NCBI RefSeq assembly: GCF_000003195.3
Contig: NC_012875.2
Location: 33,150,314-33,214,313, forward strand
Length of the DNA: 64,000 nt
Source: Sorghum bicolor
Taxonomy: Eukaryota; Streptophyta; Magnoliopsida; Poales; Poaceae
Direction of reading: 5' to 3'
Under the pieces are notes generated by a model that saw nothing but the letters and a program-made list of their open reading frames with translations, did no database searches and was not told the origin of the DNA. The position numbers and the translations under genes were made by a program. Below, piece after piece: positions 1-11,062 of this stretch (positions within the stretch are counted from its first letter, which is position 1; every line of letters begins with the position of its first letter).

Positions 1-701
1 TCAAACGATAACTACCGATCAGGGTACTATGTGTATCAGGGGAGTTTGATGAATTTGCAATTGGTATGGGGATTAAAGTGTTGAATTCTTCTCCTTACTA
101 TGCTCAAGCCAATGGACAGGCCGAAGCTTCCAACAAAGGGATTATTAAACTCATTAAATAGAAGATTGAGGAAAATCTGAGACGGTGGCATACTCTATTG
201 AATGAAGCCTTATGGTCGTATCGGATGGCATGTCATGGTTCAACCAAAGTGTCACCTTATCAAATGGTGTATGTACATGATGCAGTACTACCTTGGGAAA
301 TTAAAACTGGTTCTAGGTGAATGCTTTCTCAGGATCAATTAACTACCGATGACTATACTACTCTGATGAAAGATGAGTTGGATGATTTAGCAGGGCATCG
401 GTTAAGAGCTTTAATTAGCATAGAAGAAAATAAAAAGAGAGTGGCTAAGTGGTATGATAAAAAGGTGAAGGCCAAGGAATTTGCCAATGGGGATTTGATT
501 TGGAAATTAGTTTTATCGATTGGGACTAAAAGTTCAAAATTTGGAAAATGGTCTCCTAATTGGGAAGGTCCTTATCGGATAAATCTGTCTGCCCCAGGCA
601 ATGCCTATATGTTAGAAACTCTCGAAGGAGTTGAATTTCCTAGGGCGTTAAATGGAAAGTACTTAAAAATATACTACCCCAGTATCTGGGTTAATGCATA
701 A
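1..701 (+). pseudogene. Integrase C-terminal part of copy A (degenerate)
   Basis: This is the end of the pol polyprotein, which in a working element inserts the cDNA into the host chromosome. Seen: the integrase core around the second catalytic Asp (TDQG near the start), the GQAEASNK motif with the catalytic Glu (about 118-140), the GKY..WVNA tail and a terminal TAA at 699-701. Compared with copy B there is a 2-nt deletion at about 30-45 that shifts the frame, a TAG at about 159-161 where B reads CAA, and a TGA at 318-320 where B reads CGA. The open stretch from 321 to 701 is only the last third of this gene, not a separate gene. The catalytic Glu is intact here although copy B has lost it. 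Confidence 0.85.
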
Positions 702-860
702 AAGTATATATATGCCAATAACAGTCCTATCTGCTGGACGAAATTATAGTGTGTCTGAAGCAATGCATAAGAATTTTTGGTGTCGATAACAATCCTATCG
801 GCTGGATCAAATACTGGTGTTTTCAAAAGAACTGATTAGGCATACTGCCGATGAAAGGAT

Positions 861-1719
861 TTACACGTTCAGCAAAGTCTGGATAGCCGATATCGCACGC
901 AGGCGAATTTGATTGGCTTCCACTATTTCTTTGGCATCTTCATCGGCAGAGCCTTCCACTGGTTTCAACTTTTTATTCATTTGCAATACCTTGCAAGCTT
1001 GGGCATCCCTCTCTTGTTGAAGATTCTTGAGCGCATCGGGTAGTTGAATTTCTTCCTATTGAGCCTGGGACAAACCTTCCTCCACTTGTTTAAGCTCAGC
1101 AAGCAAGGCCTCTCTTCTTGCCGATAGATCAGAAATCTTCTGTTTTAATTCATCACCTGAAGAATGCAGAATGCTGATGCTCTTATGCTTTTCATCAGCA
1201 GCGTGCTTCACTTGCAGCATCCCCTCTTTAAGCTGGGTTTGAGTGGCTCTATCGGCAAGGCGTTGGACGGCCTTTTGGTATTGAAGCTGGCGACTCTCTA
1301 GGTGAGCCGCTTGGAAGAGCATCTCCTCGACATCGGCAGGAATTTGGCCATAGAGAGTCTTAAATATGACTTTGGCTGGATCAGAATCATCTACCCGCTG
1401 AGCTGTGTCTTCCTGCAATAGGGCTAGTAAGTCTTCCAGCTTGGATTTGATCTCTGCCGATGCGATTCCAAGTGCTAATGAAGAGCTTTCTTCTTCACCT
1501 TCGTCATCAGAGATGTCGATGGCAAAGGAGAACAAGCTATCGGGAGAATCTTGCTCCTAGGGGAAGAAGAGGATAAGTTAACCAGAATTGAGTATCGATA
1601 ATGCAAAGTCTGATGGATCGGATGACTTACTTGTTATAAATCAATCTCTTGTCTCTGGCATGGAGATGAAGCTTGCACTATAATTTGATCGGCTGGAGCT
1701 GCCGATGGAATATCTTCAA
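861..1719 (-). pseudogene. Antisense two-exon ORF between pol and LTR (coiled-coil protein)
   Basis: Read on the minus strand, exon 1719-1631 is preceded by an AG acceptor (attttcag) and ends at a GTAAGT donor (1630-1625). A 74-nt intron follows, closing with a pyrimidine-rich acceptor (ttcttcccctag) at 1557. The second exon, 1556-861, is entered in phase. The protein has an acidic serine-rich start (DISDDEGEEESS), then long heptad-like helices (LEDLLALLQ, DELKQKISDLSARREALLAELKQ) typical of a coiled coil, and ends at TAA 863-861. Two in-frame stops, TAA at about 1636-1634 and TAG at 1058-1056, each look like a C-to-T change of a Gln codon, so this copy is dead. Additional antisense ORFs at this position are reported in Tat elements. 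The function is unknown. Any further upstream exon would lie in or beyond the LTR. Confidence 0.6.
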
Positions 1720-1791
1720 CTGAAAATTACCAAGGGTGATGATGGTATTTATAAAAGAAGTCATCGGTAAAGATTATGTGATCAGTATTAT

Positions 1792-1879
1792 TGACACCAT
1801 TTTTGGACACATATCTTTGAATACGTATCTGGAGTTAATGAGGAGTAGATCGGCAAGCAGGAAGATGGTGGCTGGTTCG
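1792..1879 (+). repeat. Tat LTR, left fragment (shared A/B LTR)
   Basis: This is the first 88 bases or so of an LTR whose remainder lies at 27827-28462, the two parts being separated by the Sirevirus. It starts TGACACC. Its left edge is the least certain boundary in the window because no clear polypurine tract precedes it. Confidence 0.55.
1875..1879. repeat. Target-site duplication of Sirevirus (gttcg)
   Basis: The five bases before the LTR read gttcg. The bases after the other LTR (27822-27826) read gtttg. There is one C/T mismatch, consistent with later deamination. Confidence 0.8.
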
Positions 1880-3778
1880 TGAAAGGTCCTAATATGGCTA
1901 GAGGGGGGTGAATAGCCTATTTAAAAATTCTACAAACTCACTAGAGCAAGAGGTTAGTAAAAAAAGAAAGCGAAGCTTTTTGCTCTAGCTCTAAAGGGGT
2001 GTTTGCAAGCCACCTACCCAACAATTCTAGTTGCTAAGAACATTAACCACACAAGAACTAAGCTACACAAGGCAAAGAAAGCAACTAAACTAATTACACT
2101 AGTTTACGGTAAGTAAGGATAAGATGAGATATTTATACCGCCGTGTAGGGGATGAACCAATCACCAATATAAACAATCAAGCACCGGAGAATGCCAATCA
2201 AACACAATTGAGACACCGATTTTTCTCCCGAGGTTCACGTGCTTGCCGGCACGCTACGTCCCCGTTGTGTCGACCAACACTTGGTGGTTCGGTGGCTAAG
2301 AGGTGTTGCACGAACCTCGTCCTCACTAGGACACCACAAGAACCTACCCACAAGTGAGGTAGCTCAATGACACGAGCAATCCACTAGAGTTACCTTTCGG
2401 CTCTCCGCCGGGGAAGGTACAAGACCCCTCACAATCACCGGGAGATGGCCACGAACAATCACCAACTCGTGCCAATCCTCCTCCGCTGCTCCAAGCCGTC
2501 TAGGTGGCGGCAACCACCAAGAGTAACAAGAAAACCGCAGCCAAAACGATCCCCAAGTGCCACTAGATGCAATCACTCAAGCAAATGCACTTGGAATCAC
2601 TCCCAATCTCACAAAGATGTTTAATCTATGAAGGAGATGAGCGGGAAGAGTTTGCTTAGGCTCACAAGGATGTCAAGTAGGTTAGAATGCCAAGAGAGTG
2701 AGCCCCAAGCCGGCCAAACACGTATTTAAAAGCCCCTCAAACAAATAGAGCCGTTGGCTCTTCCACTGGGCAAAACTCGGGGTCACCGGACGCTCTTAAA
2801 GGGGCACCGAACGCTCAACACCAGCGTCCGGTGCTCTAAAGTCAGCCACGTGTTGCTATTTGAAACGCTCGTGTCAGAGTCTAACGGTCACCTGCAGTGC
2901 ACCGGACGCTGAGCAAGTTGGCACCGGACGCGTCCGGTGCACACCGGACTCATGCGCAGAGAGTTCCGCAAACTCGCAGGGTCACCGGACGCAAGCCACC
3001 GGACGCACCCTCAGGGTCTGGTGCTCACCGGACCCATGCGCAGAGAGGGTCGCAAAACGCCCGCACACCGGACGCTAACCACCGGACGCTCAAGCCAGCG
3101 TCCGGTGCCTATCGTCCGGTGCCTTACCCTAGCTGGGCCAGGCACTGTCTGCACCGGACGCTCAGACGCAGCGTCCGGTGCTCCAGAAGCCAGCGTCCGG
3201 TGAGTGTTTTCTCAGCAAGAAACACTCCCGCGACTTCTCCAAATTTCCCACCGGTGCAATAGAAAATATGCACTTCATTTTCTCAAAAAGCACCGAATCC
3301 CGCCGAGCTTGCGACACCACAATGTGTGCCAACACCACAACGTGTAAACCAACATGTGCACATGTGTTAGCATTTTCACAAACATTTTCTTCGAAGGAGT
3401 TAAGTTAGCTCACTAGGTTCTAAATGCATGCACAAGAACAATGACACCTAGTGGCACTTGATAACCGCTTAGCCAAAGAATTCCCCTCTTTATAGTACGG
3501 CTATCTATCCTAAATGTGATCACACCCTCTATGGTGTCTTGATCACCAAAACCAAAACCCTAAGCAATACCTTTGCCTTGAACTCCATAGGGTTTTGTTT
3601 TTCTCTTTCTTCTTTTCAAGTTGAGCATTTGATCATCTTGTGGTTATCACCATCAACACCATGATCATCACTTGCTCCATCACTTGGCATGTACCAACCT
3701 CATTAAGTCTACACACACTTAGCATAGAGGTTAGTACTAGGGTTTCATCAATTATCCAAAACCAAACTAGGGCTTTCA
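1880..3778 (-). repeat. Sirevirus 3' LTR (1899 bp)
   Basis: It matches 25937-27821 throughout, with boundaries tgaaagg...ctttca. It carries the CACCGGAC/GTCCGGTG cluster (2784-3203) and a 14-bp segment near 3105-3120 absent from the other LTR (an extra palindrome half-unit). On the minus strand there is a TATAAAG box at about 3491-3497 and a TTTAAATA box near 2725. I cannot tell which one is used. Short ORFs inside (for example 2124-2357 and 2897-3262) are repeat-driven and not genes. Confidence 0.93.
2784..3203. repeat. CACCGGA/TCCGGTG palindrome cluster in LTR
   Basis: About ten CACCGGA and six TCCGGTG half-sites lie in 420 bp. The centre at 2921-2940 is a perfect 20-bp palindrome. Such motifs are known from maize Sirevirus LTRs and are thought to be transcription-factor or regulatory sites. 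Confidence 0.8.
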
Positions 3779-4887
3779 ATCTCCCCCTTTTTGGTAATTG
3801 ATGACAACCCTTTTTACAAAGATTTTCAATAAAATTTTCTTTGATTCATGTTGCTTGCCCAAGCATTTTACCATGTGCAAAGGTGATGGACAAGTTTCAT
3901 AAAACCAAATTGGTAGCAATTGCTCCCCCTACATATGTGCTAAGAGTTTGGATTTTAAAGCTTGCACATATGCTTGAATAGGAAATATAGGAGTCAATTT
4001 CTACCAAATGATGCTAAGGTATAAAGAATGGACCTTTGAAGCGTGATACCAATCAGAGTTGCCAATATACACCATCCTTAGCACCATTAGTAACTAGACA
4101 TTCACAAAACTAGAACACCCCATGAGATCAACATTATAAACAAGGTTCTAGTACCACTTGTGAAACAACTAAAGGTCTAGTTACACTACCTATGCATGCT
4201 AGTTCTTCATTTCATCAATCAAGCCTACAACTAGCATACACCACACAAGCAAGGCATTGGAGAGAAAGCTTCTAAAGCTAATGCAAATGCAAGCAAACAT
4301 ATGTGATGCATATTCAAATGCAATATACAAGTTTATGAGCTTGCTCCCCCTACTTGTGTGCTTCAAATTTTAATTTGAACCCCTTCTTTTATTATGTTAC
4401 TCTCCTATCTTAAATCTTTGGGAAATTCTCTCCCCCTTTGTCATCAAAGACCACAAAAGGTGAGCTCAAATTTTAGATAGGTTAGTGTGAAACCATGTGA
4501 AGTGAGATCATTTTACCAAATTGGTCCAATCTAGATTACTTGCCTAAGACATTTAACTCGGTTTGATCCAAGGACAAGCTTCTTCACACCTCCAAGTAAG
4601 GTTATCTTGTACCATGTTGAGTTAAACACTTATAGCTCATATTCTAGATCAAACACTAGGATTGCAAACCCACAAACATGTCATATGCTACCACTAGATC
4701 AAGTCAAGCATAAAAACAATAGTGGTACCATACAAACATCAAATTCATTTGATTTTCATGAATGATCCTAAGACATGTAAGGAATGACTAGATGCACTAC
4801 ACAAGTCCTTAGCATAGGATGGATGACATGTCAATCAATTTTACCTTGCTTTGCTCGAAGGAGAGGCATGTCATATAATGGGGTGCA
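3779..4887 (-). promoter_or_regulatory. Polypurine-tract region between Sirevirus pol and 3' LTR
   Basis: There is no ORF here. On the element strand the tract abutting the LTR is aaaaagggggagat (complement of 3779-3792). Similar gggggag tracts recur at complements of about 3921-3930, 4342-4351 and 4430-4438. Polypurine tracts prime plus-strand cDNA synthesis. Repeated copies upstream of the 3' LTR are a reported Sirevirus trait. There is no sign of an envelope-like ORF. Confidence 0.7.
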
Positions 4888-7708
4888 TCAACACATATTT
4901 GAGAAGTCAAGTATGTTCAATTCATTCCTTAGCTTGCAAAACCTCTTCTCATCAAGTGGCTTGGTGAATATATCGGCAAGTTGATCATCGGTGCCTATAC
5001 TCTCAATGCAAATGTCCCCTTTTTGTTGGTGATCTCTTATGAAATGATGGCGTACATCTATGTGCTTTGTTCTTGAGTGTTGAACCGGATTGTTGGTGAG
5101 CTTCACGGCACTTTCATTGTCACATAGCAATGGCACTTCTTTGAAATTGATTCCAAAATCTTTCAATGTTGCCTTCATCCATAGAATTTGTGCACAACAA
5201 CTACCGGCCGCAATGTACTCCGCTTCGACGGTTGATAGTGCAACACTATTTTGCTTCTTGGATGACCATGAGACAAGTGATCTACCCAATAGTTGACATG
5301 TGCCCGATGTGCTTCTTCTCTCAACTTTGCATCCCGCATAGTCCGAATCGGAATATCCAACAAGTTCAAACTTTGCACCTTTGGGATACCACAAACCAAC
5401 ATTTTGTGTACGCTTCAAGTACCTCAATATTCTCTTTGTTGCTTTCAAATGACTTTCTCTTGGTGAGGCTTGGAATCTTGCACACATGCATACACTAAAC
5501 ATGACATCCGGTCTTGATGCGGTCACATAGAGTAGGCTTCCAATCATAGACCGATACAACTTTTGATCCACCATATTTCCACTTGTGTCACTATCTAGGC
5601 TTCCATTTGTTCCCATCGGAGTGCTAATTGCCTTTGCATCATCCATACAAAACTTCTTGAGCATGTCTTTTATGTACTTGCCTTGACTTACAAATGTGCC
5701 ATTCTTCAATTGCTTGATTTGAAGACCAAGGAAGTAGCTAAGTTCTCCAATCATTGACATCTCAAACTCATTAGCCATCATGTTGCCAAACTCTTCACAA
5801 AATTCTTGATTGGTTGATCCAAATATGATATCATCAACATAGATTCGCAACACAAACAAGTCTTTGTCAATCTTCTTGGTGAAGAGTGTGGTGTCAACCT
5901 TGCCCATCTTGAAACCTTTAGAGAGTAAGAAATCTCCCAATCTCTCATACCATGCTCTAGGTGCTTGCTTCAAACCATACAATGCCTTTCTTAGCTTGTA
6001 ATCATGGTTGGGTTTCTTGTCATCTTCAAAACCGGGAGGTTGCTCAACATAAACTTCTTCATTGATATAGCCATTGAGAAATGCACTCTTCACATCTATT
6101 TGGTATAGCTTGATGTTATGAGCACAAGCATAGGCCAACAAGATCCTAATTGCTTCCAATATTGCAACCGGGGCATATGTTTCACCAAAGTCAAGACCTT
6201 CAACTTAAGTATAGCCTTGTGCTACCAATCTTGCTTTGTTCCTTACAACTATCCCATCTTGATCTTGCTTGTTGCGAAAGACCCATCTAGTACCAATGAC
6301 ATTGTGATCACTAGGCCTCTCAACTAATTCCCATACTTGATTTCTCTTGAAATTGTTAAGCTCTTCATACATAGCATTAACCCAATCAACATCTCTCAAT
6401 GCTTCATCAATCTTTTTTGGCTCAATGTGAGACACAAAGGAGAAATGCTCACAAAATGATGCTATTCTTGATCTAGTTTGCACTCCTCTTTGAATGTCAC
6501 CTATGATATGATCCAATGGATGATCTCTTGCAATATTTGTTGGTTGGAGTATTTGTACTTGATTGCTTGCACTTGGTTGATCATGAGATGATGTACTAGC
6601 TTGTTGATCTTGCACTTGTGTACCACTTGTACTAGCTTGATTTTGATCATGAGAACCACTAGCTTGCACATTAGAGGTAGGAAGCACTTGATCTTTGTCA
6701 TCTTCAACATCAATCACCTCTCTAGGCCTTAAATCACCAATGTCCATATTCTTCATTGCATCGGCCAATTGAGTGCCTATCACATCATCTAGATTTTCAT
6801 CTTCCTCTTGAGAGCCATTTGTTTCATCAAACTCAACATCATGCAACTCTTCAAGAGTACCACTAGCCAAATTCCAAACTCGATAAGCTTTGCTAGTAGT
6901 GGAGTAACCAAGCAAGAATCCTTCATCACATTTCTTTTCAAATTTACTCAATCTAGTGCCTTTCTTCAATATGTAGCATTTGCAACCAAAAACCCGAAAG
7001 TATGCAATGTTGGGCTTTCTTCCATTCAAGAGCTCATATGGTGTCTTCTCCATCATTGGGTGACAATAGAGTCGGTTGCTATAGTAGCAAGCCGTGTTGA
7101 TTGCTTCAGCCCAAAAAGAATGACTCACATTGTACTCACTCAACATTGATCTTGCCATGTCAATCAAGGTTCTATTCTTCCTCTCAACAAGACCATTTGA
7201 TTGTGGAGTGTACTTGGCCGAGAATTGATGCCTAATGCCAAATTCATCACAAAGCTCATCAACTCTTGTATTCTTGAATTCGCTTCCATTGTCACTTCTC
7301 ACTTTCTTGATGGTTGTTTCAAACTCATTGTGTATTCTCTTGACAAATGATTTGAAGGTTCCAAAAGCATCACTCTTGTCACTAAGAAAGAATACCCATG
7401 TGTATCTTGTGAAATCATCCACTATCACAAATCCATATTTGTTTCCACCAATGCTTGTGTATGTGGTTGGTCCAAATAAGTCCATGTGCAACAACTCAAA
7501 TGCCTTGCATGTACTCATGATGCTCTTCTTGGGATGAGTGTTGCCAACTTGCTTTCCGGCTTGAAATGCACTACAAAGCTTGTCTTTCTCAAATGTAACA
7601 TCTTTCAAGCCTCTAAGAAGATCATATTTGACTAACTTGTTCAATTGTTTCATTCCAACATGACCAAGCCTTCTATGCCAAAACAAACCCATGCTAGATT
7701 TGGTGAGC
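4888..7708 (-). pseudogene. Sirevirus pol, 3' two-thirds (integrase, RT, RNase H)
   Basis: It reads from 7708 down to the stop at 4888. Order seen: GAG-pre-integrase and zinc-binding region (WHRRLGH), integrase core with Asp (MDLFGP), Asp (VRSDNGSEF) and Glu (GLVERKNRTL), then RT beginning WVFRNKQD and containing YVDDIIFGS, then RNase H with YSDSDYAG, VEAEYIAA and LADIFTKPL. The only nonsense change is TAA at 6207-6205, in QGY(T)-stop-VEGLDFGET, where the family has Gln. The second Cys of the integrase zinc knuckle is Phe (CSAFQAGK, about 7564), which should impair metal binding. The reading frame joins exactly to 23385-23780 once the 15.7 kb chromovirus and one target-site copy are removed. 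Confidence 0.93.
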
Positions 7709-7713
7709 AAGCA
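7709..7713. repeat. Target-site duplication aagca of plus-strand chromovirus
   Basis: It is identical to 23380-23384 and flanks the TG...CA ends of the element at 7714-23379. This is a clean 5-bp Ty3/gypsy duplication. Confidence 0.95.
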
Positions 7714-8286
7714 TGTAACACCCCAGTGTTATGGTTGCATTAATCATGTGCATAGCATGAGCATCATCATCTACTCAAAGCATACCATGATCATCATCTA
7801 TCTTGAGCCATTCATTCTATGCAAATATGTGATCTAAATTGCTTAAATAGGCTTCCTATGCTTATGTTTGAGTGAACCATGCTTGTGTTTGTGCTCTATG
7901 CTTTGGTAATTAGTTTATCTAGACTTAACTTAACTTTGGGAACAATGTTCATGTTGATCACTTCTCCAAATTATGCCTTTAAGTCATGCTTGTGCAAATA
8001 GGCTCTAGAAACCTCTTTTCCTTAAGCTTTTAAAAAGTGTTTCATAAAATGTTTGCATGTCAAAACTTTCTACAGAAAAGTTGTAGCAAATTTTATAAGG
8101 AACAAAAGTTGTTTTATGGCCATCTCATGAAAATGATCACAAATAGCTCAAAAGTGACCCACAAGGCAGATTTGGCGCTGTTTCCAACACTTAGGAAATT
8201 TTCCAAGTCTTGGAACGAAACCAGTTTGCTCGATCGATTTTGGAAACTCTATATCTCTCAATCCCGGCCAATCTGGCCTTTGCTCT

Positions 8287-8333
8287 AGTTGACAAAGTTG
8301 TAGAACTCGATTGGAACTCCAACTTTGTCAACT
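8287..8333. repeat. 14-bp inverted repeat AGTTGACAAAGTTG in LTR
   Basis: agttgacaaagttg (8287-8300) and its exact complement (8320-8333) are separated by 19 nt. The 3' LTR carries the same dyad at about 19369-19415. Similar CAAAGTTGTA dyads occur in the LTR of the other chromovirus (33573-33607). Confidence 0.8.
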
Positions 8334-11005
8334 GCATCATCTTCTATCTCGGGCTGGTTTGGGAGTTATTCGTTGTTGAAGTCGCTCTGTCAGACGGTCT
8401 CCGTTTCTCTGAATCGAAGCCGAGCTCGCCGTCGTGGATGGCCAGAGCGCCATCTGTCCGCCAGATGTCGTCCGTACGCTGGCGATGGCCCCGCTCGTCA
8501 GCTCCCAGCGTGCGCATGACGTCCACGGCGACGCCCCGAGCAGAGTGGACGCGTCCACTCTCGCTTTCCTCGCCCTCTCGCGCCTGTAAACCGCCCGCAG
8601 CGAGCTCACCGTCGCGAGCTCACTCCGGCGAGCTCGTGTGCGCTCGTCGCTGCGTCTCGGTCCACCAAATTCCACCCACAGCTCCGCCGTGAACTGCTCT
8701 CCATTCTCCACCCACCATCTCGCCGTGAAATCCACCGGTGAGCCGCCATTCCCTTCTTCCCCCAAATCGGGTCGCCGTGACCATCTTTTCCGGCGAGCCC
8801 AATGCCGAGCCCTGTGAAGCCTCTCGTCGTCTCTGGTTAGGTCCTAGAGGTTGCTTAGGTTTTTAGCGAGCTTTTGCGCCACTTGGTGGACGCTCTACCG
8901 AGCTCTCCGTCGCCGGACACGATGCGCAGCGCCGCCATGTTTCCGCCGGAGATGGGTGCTCTCGTGGCCAGCGTGTTCCACGAGGTTTCAAGCCAAGCCA
9001 CGTACCTTGGAAGCTCCGCCGTAGTTCGCTGGTGCTGTAGAAGGTCTTAGGTCGCGCTCTACCAGCCTGAGGGCTCCGGCGTAACGCCGAGCACCTCCGC
9101 CGAGCCGTCATCGTCGACGGTGAGCCCCTTCCGGTGGCTCCGCCGTGGGAAAAGTGGGATCAATCGAGTCGCTAGAGTCTGGGGATCACGTTGGTGCCCT
9201 TGGATTGACCGGAGACCTCGCCGTCGCGGAGAAATCGCCGGCGATAGTCGCATCGGCCGTGAGGACGATGACCCTGACAGGCGGGGTCCACTGTCAGCGT
9301 CACCTCCTTCCCTCCTTTTCTTTTATTCAAAATCTGGATTTTTGGCTTTCTTGCAAAAATCATATCTCCTGTTTCTGAGATCCAAAAATTGTGAAACCAA
9401 TTTTGTGGTATTCTTTGAGATGGCTAGTTTTTAATAAAAATATAAAATGAACCATGTTTTCTGGGAAAATATTTATTAAGGATTTAATCTTGTTATTCAT
9501 GAATAAATTCATATCTCTGGTTACGCTGTTTAGTTTGCCATGAAAATTTTATAGTAGCCTCTGGGTGGTACTAGAATGTTATGATAAATATTTCATGATT
9601 TTTGGATTAATGAAACTTGGATATGTAATTTATGATTGAAATGTGGCTTGTTTCCTTGATTAAATTATATAAAATAATTGGTACTTATGCTGGTGCTTTA
9701 CTTTGGTAGTAAACCTGTTTATGGCATTCCTCATGTGTAAATAATCTGAAATCTGTTGTTTGGCATTATACAAGTCATATTTTCCAATTTATGAAATAAG
9801 CACCTAGCTACATGTTAAATGCATATCTTTAATTTGGTATGTGCAATTGCTCTAAAATTTTTATGGTGATGCTTTGGTGCTATACTTGTGCCTCTGTAAT
9901 TTTTGTAGATTTTTCTGAGCACCTTGACTAATATCTTGTAATTATGCTCCTTTCTAGAATTAATTACTAAATGCCTTGTTAAGTATATGTTTGAGGGTTA
10001 TCATCTGATGTTCTGGTAACCTTGTGATATGCTTGTGCTCATAAGTCATGTGGCTGGCATTGTTTGTGTTTTGGTTATGTCATCAAATAATTAATTATAG
10101 GGTTAAAGGCTGTTCTGGACAGCAAGGGAGAAATTTAACTTTTGTTTAATGATAATTTGGTTTTCTGAGAATCTTATCTAAATCAAAGTTGTTGTACACT
10201 TATTGAACTAGCTGTGGTTTAAATTTGGGATGATTTGGCGTAGTAGTTTAAAGGTTATGGCTGTTCCAAGTTAGGTTCCAGAAATAGGTGCTCTCTGTTT
10301 TTCTGGGACAGAACCTGGAACTTTGTTAAAATGATTGGTTTAATGTATGAATCTTGCTGTGATGTTTAAAGATGATTTGTAGACAATTTCATGAGATTTC
10401 CAGAATGTCCTCATTTATGTTTGTTGGAACTGTCTATCTTTAGTTATGATTTATTTACTGAGTTGCTACTGTTTTGTGTTGCTTACTGTTTTAGTATCAT
10501 GTTAAGTTTCGGGCTGAGTGACTTGTTAGCTTGTGAGAACTTGTTATAACTGTGTACTCCATAAATGAGTGCCCAGTGAGTCCATTATGTTAGCAAGCAT
10601 TCATTCTTGTGTATGCACGTCTTCTCATTCACCGAGCATGCAATAGGTGCACCGGACGTGGCAGTTTCCTTCGAGCTCCAAGCGAACCCCGAAGGCCAGG
10701 AAGGCAGCCAGGAGGCAGAAGAAGAAGTTGAGTGCCCAAGTCACGAGCCAGCCTCGTTCGTGAAAGGCAAGCCCCGGAGCATTTTAAGCCTCCCTTTACT
10801 TTTGAAAGTTTACTTAATATGTTATATCTATTGGTGCATTAAGTATAGGAGTTGTGATGAAGCCCTTGCTGCATTTTTACTCCTTCCTTGTCCAGATACT
10901 TACTACCTGGTTATAGAGTTAGGATCGAGTAGCAGCTTAGCTATGCTTAAACGGTAGATGTCGGGTGATTTCCTGTCACCTGCGCGATATAGGGTTATGT
11001 CGGAT

Positions 11006-11031
11006 CACGATAGTCTATATGTGCTATCGTG
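11006..11031. repeat. Imperfect palindrome cacgatag...ctatcgtg
   Basis: Two 8-bp arms lie around a 10-nt centre that contains tctata. The same palindrome, with one base changed, occurs in the 3' LTR at about 22106. It may have supplied the homology for the nearby hairpin at 11063-11093. Confidence 0.6.
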
Positions 11032-11062
11032 GATGGAACCTGATTAAAATGACTTAAGCCAG

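Larger units (their letters stand above)
1..1791 (+). mobile_element. Tat-lineage Ty3/gypsy retrotransposon, copy A, 3' end
   Basis: The window opens inside the integrase of a Ty3/gypsy element. The first 700 bases align almost base for base (by eye just under 90% identical) with 63325-64000, the integrase of copy B at the other end of the window. After the pol stop there is about 1.1 kb of non-pol sequence with an antisense ORF, then the LTR. The Tat assignment comes from copy B, which has an archaeal-type second RNase H, and from the antisense ORF between pol and the 3' LTR, a feature reported for this lineage. The 5' part lies outside the window. The LTR boundary at 1792 is inferred from a TG start (tgacaccatt); 1737 is an alternative. 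Confidence 0.85.

Noticed and set aside
2784..3203. Possible CRISPR-like repeat array
   Set aside because: Short palindromic half-sites of irregular spacing within a plant retrotransposon LTR. No constant-length repeats or spacers, no cas genes.
2860..3262. Repeat-rich ORFs (also 26917-27305)
   Set aside because: Their residues simply translate the CACCGGACG palindromes in three frames. No conserved frame between the LTRs.
8210..8765. Long overlapping ORFs on both strands in a GC-rich stretch (also 19292-19847)
   Set aside because: They lie inside both LTR copies of the chromovirus, are open on several frames at once because stops are rare in GC-rich DNA, and have no domain.
10607..10957. 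ORF conserved in both chromovirus LTRs (also 21797-22069)
   Set aside because: A 31-bp difference moves the N-terminal frame between LTRs, and no domain is recognisable. Conservation is expected because the LTRs are recent duplicates.
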